Below are positions 42,148 through 49,732 of a DNA stretch of 64,000 bases, in pieces. This DNA comes from Streptomyces sp. NBC_01335. Lineage in GTDB: Bacteria; Actinomycetota; Actinomycetes; Streptomycetales; Streptomycetaceae. The position numbers and the translations under genes are program-made. The stretch spans positions 2,170,001-2,234,000 of the forward strand of contig NZ_CP108370.1 in assembly GCF_035953295.1 (NCBI RefSeq), in the 5' to 3' direction. The notes below the pieces were generated by a model. The model made no database searches and was not told the DNA's origin. It saw only the letters and a program-made list of their open reading frames with translations. The stretch's first letter is position 1. Each line of letters opens with the position of its first letter.

Positions 42148-43334
42148 GCGAGCTGCTTGACGAACTGCTGTCCAAGCCGGTGGGCCCGTCGCTGCCGACC
42201 CGACAGGTCGACCCGGACCGCGACTTCACACGGGCAATCGAGGTGACCGGTGACGCGGCGGAAGTCACCGTTCGCGGGCCGGAAGACATGGACCCGCAGG
42301 GCAGCGCGGCGGCCTGTCTGGAAGCGCAGGGCCTCGACCCCGCCGAGTGGGAGGTGAAGGGGTTCCGATCGTCGGAGTGGACGATGGCCAACGGTGAACT
42401 CGGGCTCTCAACGCGCTTCACGTTCACCCGACGCCCGGAAGCGGCCTCCTCGGCTCGACCAGATGTCGCCGAGCTGCTCAGCCTGTTCGACGACTTCGAC
42501 GGGATGACGCCCCGGATGGACGACCACGGCGAGTGGAGCTTCGTAATCGCCCTGGGAGATACACAGTTCGGGAAGATCGACGGGGATGGCGTCGAAGGGT
42601 CAGTGCTGCGCGCGATCGAGTGCATCAACCGGGCTGTCGAGCTGCTGGCGGAGTACCGGAGACGCTTCACCATCGGGCACGTTCACTTGGCGTTCCTCGG
42701 GGACCACATCGAAGGCTTCGTCTCTCAGGGCGGAGCCAACTCCTGGCGCACACAGCTCACGTTGACCGAACAGATACGGCTAACCCGAAGGCTGATGGCC
42801 TACGCCATCCGCAAGATCGCCCCAATGGTGTCGCGGCTCACGGTCGCGGCCGTGCCGGGAAACCACGGAGAAGCAGTGCGGCCAGCCGGGAAGGGGGTGA
42901 CGCGCTACGACGACAGCCACGACACGGAAGCGCTGGTCAGCGTGGACGAAGCTCTACGGCTTGCAGGAGATCGTTACGACCATGTTGAAGTCTTCGTTCC
43001 GGGGACTGATGAGCTGACCGTGGTCGTGGAATGCTCGGGGACCGTCGTCGCTCACGCTCACGGGCACCAGTGGCGTGCTGGGCGCCACTTCGACTGGTGG
43101 CGGGGGCAGGCATTTAACAAGGCGAGCGCCATGCACACGGCGGACCTACTGTTGGCAGGCCACCTGCACCACGAGCACGTCGACACTGACGGGGCCCGGA
43201 CCTTTGTGCAGGTTCCCGCGATGGAGTCGGAATCGACCTGGTGGCGACACCGTACGGGCACGGTCGGGGCCCCGGGGCTGATGGTCTTGGTCACGAAGGG
43301 CGGACAGACGCCGATCAAGGAAGTGGTTCGATGA
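42144..43334 (+). CDS. Metallophosphoesterase, SbcD/Mre11-like
   Basis: A 396-residue protein. The calcineurin-type motifs run in order: GDTQFGKIDG, HLAFLGDHIEGF, AAVPGNHGEAV, VVAHAHGHQW and LLAGHLHHEHVDTD. This is the di-metal site of phosphoesterases used as DNA nucleases in recombination and repair. An N-terminal region of about 130 residues precedes it. TTG start overlaps the previous stop. Confidence 0.85.
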   Translation: MSELLDELLSKPVGPSLPTRQVDPDRDFTRAIEVTGDAAEVTVRGPEDMDPQGSAAACLEAQGLDPAEWEVKGFRSSEWTMANGELGLSTRFTFTRRPEAASSARPDVAELLSLFDDFDGMTPRMDDHGEWSFVIALGDTQFGKIDGDGVEGSVLRAIECINRAVELLAEYRRRFTIGHVHLAFLGDHIEGFVSQGGANSWRTQLTLTEQIRLTRRLMAYAIRKIAPMVSRLTVAAVPGNHGEAVRPAGKGVTRYDDSHDTEALVSVDEALRLAGDRYDHVEVFVPGTDELTVVVECSGTVVAHAHGHQWRAGRHFDWWRGQAFNKASAMHTADLLLAGHLHHEHVDTDGARTFVQVPAMESESTWWRHRTGTVGAPGLMVLVTKGGQTPIKEVVR

Positions 43335-43639
43335 CCGCAGCCCTCGACTGGTCGGCCGTTGAAGGCCCGGAGGTGCGGCGGGTGGTCGACCTGGTGGCCC
43401 GGAAGTTCGGCCGCGAGTACGGTCTTGCTCTGGAAGCGGATGACGCCCGGCAGGAGTCCGCGGTGGTCCTCGCGGAAAAGGCCGACGAGGCGCGCGAGAT
43501 GCTCGCCGGGGGCCCAGGGCTCCTGTACCGGTGGCTGTGTCAGCAGCTTCGTAATCGGTGGTTGACGGAGCTGAGGCACCAGTCCCGGCACCTGTCCTAC
43601 GAAGCGTCGCTGAACGGTGCGGAGCGGGGGCTCCTGTGA
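43331..43639 (+). CDS. Sigma-factor region-2-like phage protein
   Basis: A 102-residue protein: EVRRVVDLVARKFGREYGLA, DDARQESAVVLAEKADEARE and LYRWLCQQLRNRWLTELRHQ resemble region 2 of sigma-70-type factors. It is directly followed, with a four-base overlap, by a region-4-like protein. A split sigma-like pair is inferred; each part alone is weak evidence. Confidence 0.55.
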   Translation: MTAALDWSAVEGPEVRRVVDLVARKFGREYGLALEADDARQESAVVLAEKADEAREMLAGGPGLLYRWLCQQLRNRWLTELRHQSRHLSYEASLNGAERGLL

Positions 43640-44019
43640 GCGGATACGAGCGGCGGCTCGTCGAACATCTACTTCCTGCCGTGTGGTCTCCGGAGGCCGC
43701 GTACGGCATTCGCAGTCCGCAGGCCCCGGACGCCGACATGCCACGCGGATCGGTGGACCCGAGAACGGCCGGCACTCTGTTTGCCCACCTCGCGGACATC
43801 TGTCAAGCCTGGGCGAAGTGCGACCTCTCTGAGGGCGAGCGACGGGCGCTGTTCCTGCGGTATGGACTCGACTGGCCTGACGGCGAGATCGCCGCCGAGT
43901 GCGGGGTGACGGACCGTGGGGTCCGCTATCGGCTGGAGCGGGGCGTGGGCAAGATCGCGGCCTGGCTGAACGGAGCCGAGTACATCGATGGCTATGACGA
44001 ATTGGAGCGCGCGGCGTGA
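43636..44019 (+). CDS. Sigma-factor region-4-like phage protein
   Basis: A 127-residue protein with a C-terminal HTH: LSEGERRALFLRYGLDWPDG, EIAAECGVTDRGVRYRLERG, VGKIAAWLN. That is the pattern of sigma region 4 (E.E.xLxLRY..xxS..EIA). GTG overlaps the previous stop and the end overlaps the next GTG. It probably controls late or middle transcription with the preceding protein. Confidence 0.65.
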   Translation: MSGYERRLVEHLLPAVWSPEAAYGIRSPQAPDADMPRGSVDPRTAGTLFAHLADICQAWAKCDLSEGERRALFLRYGLDWPDGEIAAECGVTDRGVRYRLERGVGKIAAWLNGAEYIDGYDELERAA

Positions 44020-44408
44020 CAGAGATTGCCGCCGAGAAGGACCACGCAGCCACAGAGCCGCCGTCCGGGATGGGCCCGGACGACTACGAGTTCTGGGATG
44101 ACGCCACCCAGACGTACTACGAGCGGCAAGCAGACGGAACCGTCTCAACCCGGCCGTACAACGAGGCCGAGGTCGCCGAGGTTCAGTCCAAGCTTGGGCT
44201 CGAATCGCTCCACCGCGAGGCGAACGACGCGATCGAGTACCTTGACCGGCGCATCGACCTGAGCCTCGCGTTCCTGGCCCTCCCGGCTCCGACCGCCGAG
44301 GAGACTGCCGAGCAGATCAAGGTGCTGTCCGACCTCTCGGCATACAGCGCCGGCACCCTGAAGAGACTGATCAAGGTGCTGTCCGTCGTGCTGAACATGC
44401 CGATCTAA
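44016..44408 (+). CDS. Phage protein, last gene of the rightward operon
   Basis: A 130-residue protein with an acidic/aromatic N-terminal part (DDYEFWDDATQTYYERQADG) and a helical C-terminus (DAIEYLDRRIDLSLAFLALP, SDLSAYSAGTLKRLIKVLSV). GTG overlaps the previous stop. Followed by a very strong hairpin. Family unknown. Confidence 0.65.
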   Translation: MTEIAAEKDHAATEPPSGMGPDDYEFWDDATQTYYERQADGTVSTRPYNEAEVAEVQSKLGLESLHREANDAIEYLDRRIDLSLAFLALPAPTAEETAEQIKVLSDLSAYSAGTLKRLIKVLSVVLNMPI

Positions 44409-44445
44409 CAGCCGAATCCCGCTACGGCCCGAACGGGCCGCCCCT

Positions 44446-44498
44446 ACGCAGGTGAGCCCCTGCCCGCTGAGACGTTGCGGGCAGGGGCTCACCTGCGT
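44446..44498. terminator. Very strong bidirectional terminator, likely near the phage-host border
   Basis: A perfect 21-bp inverted repeat (arms 44446-44466 and 44478-44498, loop 11) between the rightward phage operon and the leftward DUF397 gene. A smaller CGGCCC/GGGCCG hairpin precedes it at 44425-44440. Confidence 0.85.
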
Positions 44499-44505
44499 CA
44501 CTCGG

Positions 44506-44727
44506 TCACGGGAGCAGGTTGCGCTGCCCCGCCCGCACGCTCTGGGTGAACAGTTCGTAGTCGGTTCGGCTCACGATGAGCACCTTGGCGTCCGGGTCGC
44601 CCACGTCCACGGAGTCGCGCAGCGCGACCGCGTCGCCGACGAAGGCCACCTCAAGGCAGTTGTTACCACCGTTGCTGAGTTCGCTCTTCGCCCAGACGGC
44701 GGCACTCAAGTCGACGTTACTCTTCAT
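44506..44727 (-). CDS. DUF397 protein
   Basis: A 73-residue protein of the DUF397 family: AAVWAKSELSNGGNNCLEVA, VALRDSVDVGDPDAKVLIVS and TDYELFT. In Streptomyces these small proteins are encoded beside XRE/DUF5753 regulators and are thought to modulate them (as BldB-like or WhiJ-associated pairs). It overlaps the regulator gene by 11 bases. Confidence 0.92.
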   Translation of the reverse strand: MKSNVDLSAAVWAKSELSNGGNNCLEVAFVGDAVALRDSVDVGDPDAKVLIVSRTDYELFTQSVRAGQRNLLP

Positions 44728-45589
44728 GGCATTCCTTGGTCAGTTCTTGGATGAAGCGACGGGACGCCTGGGTGTCGAGCGCCCGCTTACTGAGATCATC
44801 GAGAGCGGATCGGTAGTAGCGCACGTCCCGATCCTCCTCAAAGTAGGCCACCGTGGACTTGGTCTCTACGACCACGACCGGCGGTCCCGCAGGAAATTCT
44901 AGGAGCTGAAACGGTCCGTCCAGGGCACTGTGCTCGCCTGCGCCGAACGGCAGGACGTTCAGTGTCACGTTACTGCTGGCGTCCATGGCGCGCAGCAGTG
45001 CGTCGAGCTGCCGACTCATCACCGCCGGACCACCAACGACGCGGCGAAGAGCAACCTCGTCCAGGAAGCACCGAAGGTCCAGTGGGTCTTCGCGGGTGAG
45101 GACTGCCTTCCGGGCGCGTCGCAGCTCCACGAACGCCGCTACCTCACGCTCGGAGGCCCACATTCCACTGCTCTCGACGACCGCAGTGGCGTACTCATCG
45201 GTCTGGAGCAGGCCAGGGATGACCTGAAGGAAGCTCGTGGAGCGTATCGCCAGGCTCTCAAGTGTCAGGAAGTCCGCGAAGCTATCCGTCTGGATCGAAT
45301 CGCCGTACTGGGCAACCAGGTTCGTAAGCTTCCCAGGAGCCGCGAGTGCAGCCATCGCCCTGGCTGTCGCCTTCGTCTCTTCCGAATCGACTCCGTACAC
45401 GGCGAACAGCCCTGTGAGCGCGAGCCCGCTCAGGTTCTGCCTGCCGTTCTCGATCTTCGAGAGCGCCGGCTTCCCGCTCAATCCCAGGAGGGTGGCCGCT
45501 TCCTCCAGGCTCAGGCCGGCTGCTTCGCGGAGCTGCTTCATGGCCGCCCCGAAGCGGCGCCTGTGAACGTTCGGTCGCGCTTCGACCAT
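44717..45589 (-). CDS. XRE-family regulator with DUF5753
   Basis: A 290-residue regulator. The N-terminal HTH_31-type domain has LREAAGLSLEEAATLLGLSG, KPALSKIENGRQNLS; the rest is the DUF5753 domain (FLQVIPGLLQTDEYATAVVE, ALDGPFQLLEFPAGPPVVVV, YFEEDRDVRYY). These pairs control development or antibiotic genes in Streptomyces. ATG follows AAGGAGGTGAG. It lies next to the graspetide region and could regulate it. Confidence 0.92.
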   Translation of the reverse strand: MVEARPNVHRRRFGAAMKQLREAAGLSLEEAATLLGLSGKPALSKIENGRQNLSGLALTGLFAVYGVDSEETKATARAMAALAAPGKLTNLVAQYGDSIQTDSFADFLTLESLAIRSTSFLQVIPGLLQTDEYATAVVESSGMWASEREVAAFVELRRARKAVLTREDPLDLRCFLDEVALRRVVGGPAVMSRQLDALLRAMDASSNVTLNVLPFGAGEHSALDGPFQLLEFPAGPPVVVVETKSTVAYFEEDRDVRYYRSALDDLSKRALDTQASRRFIQELTKECHEE

Positions 45590-45656
45590 GACTCACCTCC
45601 TTGGTCCCGGAAGCGTACCGGTCGACCCCTCCCGGTCATATGCCAGTTTCGCCATG

Positions 45657-45697
45657 AGCAACGTTTCTAGAAACAGGGGGTTGCTCGCAACGTTTCT
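45657..45697. promoter_or_regulatory. Candidate operator of the XRE regulator
   Basis: Two direct copies of GCAACGTTTCT (45657-45667, 45687-45697). The first is part of the palindrome GTTTCTAGAAAC (45663-45674). The site lies in the 285-base space between divergent genes. A TTGACA at 45765 may be a -35 for the rightward gene, but no clear -10 follows. Confidence 0.5.
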
Positions 45698-45874
45698 CAC
45701 CTGTCATCGTTGCACCTGTCGAGAGATTCCACGAATCGCTCAACAGGCGGCCGTGGAGCGTGTATTGACACTTGATCATGCGCTCTACGTCCCGAACACA
45801 GGTTCGTCAAAAGGTGCTTGAACCCCCGGCTGACATGCGCTTTCAGAGCGTGCGTCAGGGCACAGGAGACAGCT

Positions 45875-46333
45875 ATGACGCACACCCCGAAGACCACCGA
45901 GGCGCCGCCCCTGACCCATGAGGACGCCGAGCGCCTGGCACGGCTCGCCGCACGGGCGGCCTCGCTCGGCCTCGGCACGACCACCCGCTCCGCGATCGTC
46001 GCCATGGTCAAGTCCCTCAAGGACGCGCTCGGTCAGATCCGCGAGGCAGGTCTCCCTGCGGACGCGGTGGAGGCCGGCAGGCAGCGCGCCGAGGTCGAGG
46101 AATTGCTGACGAGGACCCAGTACCACGACGCCCTGACCATGGCCCAGCACACGTACATGCGCGCCCTCGCGCGGGTCCTGAGGCGGCACGTGGCCCAGTG
46201 CCTCATCAACCAGGGCACCAGCAAGGAGGACGGCATACGGCTCGCTTGGGGCCAGCAGTCCCCGCCTCCGACCCACCTGTTCAGCGACACGGGTCGACGG
46301 CTCACCGGCTCCGAGCAGCGGAGGGCCGCGTGA
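45875..46333 (+). CDS. Hypothetical helical protein
   Basis: A 152-residue protein: EDAERLARLAARAASLGLGT, IVAMVKSLKDALGQIREAGL and MRALARVLRRHVAQCLINQG. ATG 45875 behind CAGGAGA. First gene of a rightward host operon; GTG of the next gene overlaps its stop. Family not recognised. Confidence 0.7.
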   Translation: MTHTPKTTEAPPLTHEDAERLARLAARAASLGLGTTTRSAIVAMVKSLKDALGQIREAGLPADAVEAGRQRAEVEELLTRTQYHDALTMAQHTYMRALARVLRRHVAQCLINQGTSKEDGIRLAWGQQSPPPTHLFSDTGRRLTGSEQRRAA

Positions 46334-46857
46334 TCACCAACTCCGAGCTGGCGCGGGCGGTGAGTGTCTACCTCCACCGCTACTCCGGTGAATCGCTGAA
46401 CCTCGCGCTCTTATGGCAGAGCCTCGCCCAGCACGCCAAGGTCGGGACCTGTGTCCACATGGGGACCTGCCCGATGCTCACGGTCAGCCCCGTGGTTGTG
46501 GACCAGCACCACCGGGTGCTGATGCTCCGCCAGGGGGATCGGCTTGTCCTTCCCGAAGCCGGACTCGGCGAGCACGACGACACCCTGCTTGACTCCGCGA
46601 AGGCCCTCGCCCGCGAACACGGTCTCGAAGACCTGTGGTTGATGCCCGGATCGGACGATCCGATGATGCTCGACCCGGCGCGTGCAGCCCCGGACGACGG
46701 TCCTCGGATGAGGGTCGCCATCCGCTTCCTCTTCCGCACCCACGCTGGACTTCGCGCCCTCTCCTCGGAGGCGCAGACCTGGGTGCCGCTGAGCGAGGTG
46801 GACATTGGCCTGGCCCGCCGGGTGGGTGCCCTGATCGCCCACGGGCAGAGCGTGTGA
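46330..46857 (+). CDS. NUDIX-like protein with degenerate box
   Basis: A 175-residue protein with NUDIX-like strands (LTVSPVVVDQHHRVLMLRQG, RLVLPEAGLG, LALAREH-like helix) but without the full GX5EX7REUXEEXGU motif, so hydrolase activity is doubtful. GTG overlaps the previous stop and the end overlaps the next small gene. Confidence 0.7.
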   Translation: MITNSELARAVSVYLHRYSGESLNLALLWQSLAQHAKVGTCVHMGTCPMLTVSPVVVDQHHRVLMLRQGDRLVLPEAGLGEHDDTLLDSAKALAREHGLEDLWLMPGSDDPMMLDPARAAPDDGPRMRVAIRFLFRTHAGLRALSSEAQTWVPLSEVDIGLARRVGALIAHGQSV

Positions 46858-46946
46858 GCGGCGACCGCACCCCGCAGTGGGTGTACATCGCCGTCCTGGT
46901 CCTCATGGTCATCGCGCTGGGCGCCGCGATCGGCGGCGCCCGGTGA
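46854..46946 (+). CDS. 30-residue membrane peptide
   Basis: A tiny frame VSGDRTPQWVYIAVLVLMVI plus ALGAAIGGAR. One membrane segment; GTG overlaps the previous stop, and its stop overlaps the next GTG. Coupling supports expression; function unknown. Confidence 0.55.
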   Translation: MSGDRTPQWVYIAVLVLMVIALGAAIGGAR

Positions 46947-47161
46947 CGACTCCCGCGATTCCTATGATCGAGAGCTCCGTGACGCCGCGAACCGTGCGCG
47001 TGGGGGATTTCCTCGTCCTGGACGACGACGCCCCCCGCATTACGGATCTCCTCGGCACCCCCTCGGGCGGCAAGGTCGCGGTGCTGGCGGGTCGGCCGGG
47101 TGTGCACCCGCTTCCTCGCGAGTTTCATGTTCTGCGCGCCGTGACGCGTCGCGCCCTCTGA
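46943..47161 (+). CDS. Small soluble host protein
   Basis: A 72-residue protein: TPRTVRVGDFLVLDDDAPRI, GGKVAVLAGRPGVHPLPREF. Beta-rich, unknown family, found in this kind of small Streptomyces operon. GTG 46943 overlaps the preceding stop; ATG 46964 is an alternative. Confidence 0.6.
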   Translation: MTTPAIPMIESSVTPRTVRVGDFLVLDDDAPRITDLLGTPSGGKVAVLAGRPGVHPLPREFHVLRAVTRRAL

Positions 47162-47283
47162 CTCCGTCCCCGAGCCACTCGGCTCCCCCCGTGCCGTGCA
47201 GCGCTCGGGGGCGGACGCCCGCCCCGGCACCGCCATAGCCGGGGCGGGCACATAGATCCATCAGCACATCGAGAGGAACATCA

Positions 47284-47733
47284 GTGCAGACCAGCAGCCT
47301 CACCGTCGCCGCCGCACTTGGCGTCGCTGGACTCTCCCTCGGCGCGACCCACGTCTACCTCACGGACAAGCGGGACAAGCGTGCAATCCGGATGCAGCTC
47401 ACGGAAATGCACGCGGACCTGTCCCGGGACACCGCAGCCAACCACCCGGACATCGTGGCCGCCGGCACCTTCACGGACGTGGACCCCGCCGTGATCGCGA
47501 GGGGCATCACCTGCAACAGGTGGCTCGCGCTGTGGAGCGCCATGCTCCGGCACGGATTCATCAACGAGAAGCGAGCGGCCAAGGTCGCCCGGAACTTCAT
47601 GGAGAACCGGGACAACGCCCTCTGGTGGCGGCGCGCCGAGGACTACCGGAGCCAGGACTTCCAGGACGAACACGACCAGCACTTCCACCAGGTCATGAAG
47701 CGCGCGCACGCCGCTTCGCAGGCGACGGCCTGA
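47284..47733 (+). CDS. DUF6082-type protein
   Basis: A 149-residue protein with a short hydrophobic N-terminus (LTVAAALGVAGLSLGATHVY), then LTEMHADLSRDTAANHPDIV, NRWLALWSAMLRHGFINEKR and FMENRDNALWWRRAED, the conserved FxxN..xxxWWxxxR pattern of this Streptomyces family of unknown function. GTG start 47284. Confidence 0.8.
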   Translation: MQTSSLTVAAALGVAGLSLGATHVYLTDKRDKRAIRMQLTEMHADLSRDTAANHPDIVAAGTFTDVDPAVIARGITCNRWLALWSAMLRHGFINEKRAAKVARNFMENRDNALWWRRAEDYRSQDFQDEHDQHFHQVMKRAHAASQATA

Positions 47734-47743
47734 CACAAACTCT

Positions 47744-47780
47744 CGCCCGGCCGCCGTCATGGGCCGACGGCGGCCGGGCG
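47744..47780. terminator. Strong hairpin between DUF6082 and NUDIX genes
   Basis: A perfect 15-bp inverted repeat CGCCCGGCCGCCGTC/GACGGCGGCCGGGCG with a 7-base loop. No T-run. Confidence 0.6.
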
Positions 47781-47804
47781 GGGCTCCACCGGAACAGAGG
47801 CGAG

Positions 47805-48317
47805 ATGGATACCGAAGAAGTTCACGACCTGGTCGGCGCGCTGGCGACTCGGCGGGGCGCGGCCCCATCCGAGGAACAACTACTCCATGTCGAGGTGCTG
47901 GTCCGCAGGGGCGACCAGGCCATCTTGATGGTCCAGCGATACCGGGACGACTTCGTTCTCCCGGGAGGTGAAGTGCGCCCGGACGAGACGGCTGTCGAGG
48001 CGGCCCGGCGCCAACTCCGCGAGGAGACGGGACTCGCGCGCAGCATCTCGCGCCTCCTGGCGGTCGACCAGTCGGAAGTCGGTGGGCCTCTCACCCTTGT
48101 CTTCGACGGCGGCATGCTCATGAGGGACGAGGCCGATTCCGTGGCCCTTCCCTCGGAGGGCATGGACGAGTTGGTGGCCGTTGGCTGGATTCCCGCAACG
48201 CGGATGCACCAGTACGTGGCGGACGGCCACACTGACCGTGTCGCCGAGGCCCTGCTTGCGCTGCGGGCCGGCAACCGGCTGCCCATGCTGCTCGGGGGCA
48301 AGCACGTCCCAGGCTGA
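47805..48317 (+). CDS. NUDIX hydrolase
   Basis: A 170-residue hydrolase for nucleoside-diphosphate-linked substrates. The complete NUDIX box is in GGEVRPDETAVEAARRQLRE followed by ETGL. Flanking strands (VLVRRGDQAILMVQRYRDDF) fit. ATG 47805 after AGGCGAG. Located just before the graspetide genes. Confidence 0.88.
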   Translation: MDTEEVHDLVGALATRRGAAPSEEQLLHVEVLVRRGDQAILMVQRYRDDFVLPGGEVRPDETAVEAARRQLREETGLARSISRLLAVDQSEVGGPLTLVFDGGMLMRDEADSVALPSEGMDELVAVGWIPATRMHQYVADGHTDRVAEALLALRAGNRLPMLLGGKHVPG

Positions 48318-48331
48318 CAGCCCTCCAGACT

Positions 48332-48370
48332 CCCGCCCGGCCGTCTGCTTGACGGTCGCGGCCGGGCGGG
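48332..48370 (+). repeat. Hairpin 1 in the leader of the peptide precursor gene
   Basis: Arms CCCGCCCGGCCG and CGGCCGGGCGGG with a 15-base loop containing TGACGGTCG, shared with the next hairpin. May end NUDIX transcription. Confidence 0.55.
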
Positions 48371-48405
48371 TGCACGACGGTTCAGGCTCTTGAACCGGCT
48401 CCATA

Positions 48406-48456
48406 CCCCCATCTCGACCGCAGCCTGTCTGACGGTCGCGGCGGTCGAGATGGGGG
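48406..48456 (+). repeat. Hairpin 2 in the leader of the peptide precursor gene
   Basis: A 16-bp perfect inverted repeat CCCCCATCTCGACCGC/GCGGTCGAGATGGGGG with a 19-base loop sharing CTGACGGTCGCG with hairpin 1. It ends 44 bases before the precursor start. Confidence 0.6.
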
Positions 48457-48500
48457 CCACCTGCACGAATCACGGAAACACCAGAAGCAGAGGAGTAAGC

Positions 48501-48767
48501 ATGACCGCGATCATCGCCACCAAGCAGCGCGACACGGGCCGCCCCTGGGGCGCCAACCGCTTAGCGCCCTACACGACCACCACCGTGCTCCCGTACACCA
48601 CGGTCATCATCGACCCGGAGACCCAGCTCGGTACGTTCCGCGACAGCACCGGCAAGGTCGTCGAGATGGGCAAGCACGGCACCAGCAAGGGGACCGAGAC
48701 CTCGACGACGACGAACTCGGACTCGAAGAACGACTCGGGCCACGACCAGGACTCCGAGCAGGACTGA
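48501..48767 (+). CDS. tgmA: Graspetide-type RiPP precursor peptide
   Basis: An 88-residue precursor of the ATP-grasp-modified RiPP type (GRASP_targ). The leader has the conserved look RPWGANRLAPYTTTTVLPYT and IDPETQLGTFRDSTGKVVEM. The C-terminal 30 residues are almost only Thr/Ser/Lys and Asp/Glu (GTSKGTETSTTTNSDSKNDS, GHDQDSEQD), suited to side-chain ester or amide crosslinks. ATG behind AGAGGAG. Its stop overlaps the ligase start. The mature product and its activity are unknown. Confidence 0.85.
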   Translation: MTAIIATKQRDTGRPWGANRLAPYTTTTVLPYTTVIIDPETQLGTFRDSTGKVVEMGKHGTSKGTETSTTTNSDSKNDSGHDQDSEQD

Positions 48768-49732
48768 TGGCAAACGCCGAGGAAAGGCCGGTGCTCGTCG
48801 TCACCGAAGTCGATGACGCCACCGCGGACATGGTGATCGCCGAACTCAACAAGCGCGATGTGCCAGTGGTCCGGTTCGACCCCGCCGACATCGGCGCGGG
48901 CCTAACGGTCTCTGCTCGGTTCGGCACCTGCCCGGCCCCCGTGGCCGGGCAGGTGCGCACCCAGTCGAGGACCGTGGCCCTAGAAGAGGTCCGCTCCGTC
49001 TACTGGCGCCGCCCGCGCTGGCCCCTGTTCACCCACCTGGGCGGGGACGACGCACGGTTCGCCGCCGCCCAGGTGCGTTACGGGCTCGGCGGCATCCTGT
49101 ACGCCTTGGACGGCCCGCTGTGGGTCAACCAACCGCAGCGAATCGCGGCAGCCGACTACAAGCCCGCTCAACTCGCTCTCGCCGCCCAGCTCGGCCTGGC
49201 GATTCCTCCGACTCTGGTAACCAACAATCCAGACGAGGCAAGGGCGTTCATCGACGAGCACCAGAGCGTCATCACGAAAACGCTTCGCTGGACCGAGTAC
49301 CTGCGTGACGGTGTGCCGGTCACGTCGTGGGCAGAGCCCGTCACGTCGGACGAGATCGACGAGAGCGTGCGCGTGACCCCCCACCTGTTCCAGGCCCGCG
49401 TGCCGAAGGTGGCCGATGTGCGGGTGCTCGTCGTCGGCCGGCGCCTGTTCGCGGTCCGGATCGAGTCAAACCTTCTGGACTGGCGCAAGGACTACTCCGC
49501 TCTCTCGTACACGGTGGTGGACCTGCCCGACGAGGTGAGCACGGCACTCCTCGCCTATCTGGATCACTTTGGGCTGGTCTCCGGGAGCTTCGACCTCGCC
49601 GTGGATGCGCACGGGTCCTACTGGTGGCTGGAGTTGAACCCGAATGGGCAGTGGGGGTGGCTGGAGTCGAACACCGGCCTCCCGATGTCCGCCGCGTTTG
49701 CTGATCTGCTGACACAAGGAGATACCGCATGA
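48767..49732 (+). CDS. tgmB: ATP-grasp peptide ligase (graspetide synthetase)
   Basis: A 321-residue ATP-grasp ligase (MvdD/SAV_5884-like) that would form omega-ester or omega-amide crosslinks in the precursor. Features are EVRSVYWRRPRWPLFTHLGG, PADYKPAQLALAAQLGLAIP-like region (ADYKPAQLALAAQLGLAIPP), VITKTLRWTEYL, VADVRVLVVGRRLFAVRIES and ELNPNGQWGWLE, the last carrying metal-binding residues. One-base overlap with the precursor gene. Confidence 0.9.
   Translation: MANAEERPVLVVTEVDDATADMVIAELNKRDVPVVRFDPADIGAGLTVSARFGTCPAPVAGQVRTQSRTVALEEVRSVYWRRPRWPLFTHLGGDDARFAAAQVRYGLGGILYALDGPLWVNQPQRIAAADYKPAQLALAAQLGLAIPPTLVTNNPDEARAFIDEHQSVITKTLRWTEYLRDGVPVTSWAEPVTSDEIDESVRVTPHLFQARVPKVADVRVLVVGRRLFAVRIESNLLDWRKDYSALSYTVVDLPDEVSTALLAYLDHFGLVSGSFDLAVDAHGSYWWLELNPNGQWGWLESNTGLPMSAAFADLLTQGDTA

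Noticed and set aside
45808..45826. AAAAGGTGCTTGAACCCCC as a further motif copy in host DNA
   Set aside because: Only the GCTTGAACC part matches and it lies in a host promoter region; likely chance.
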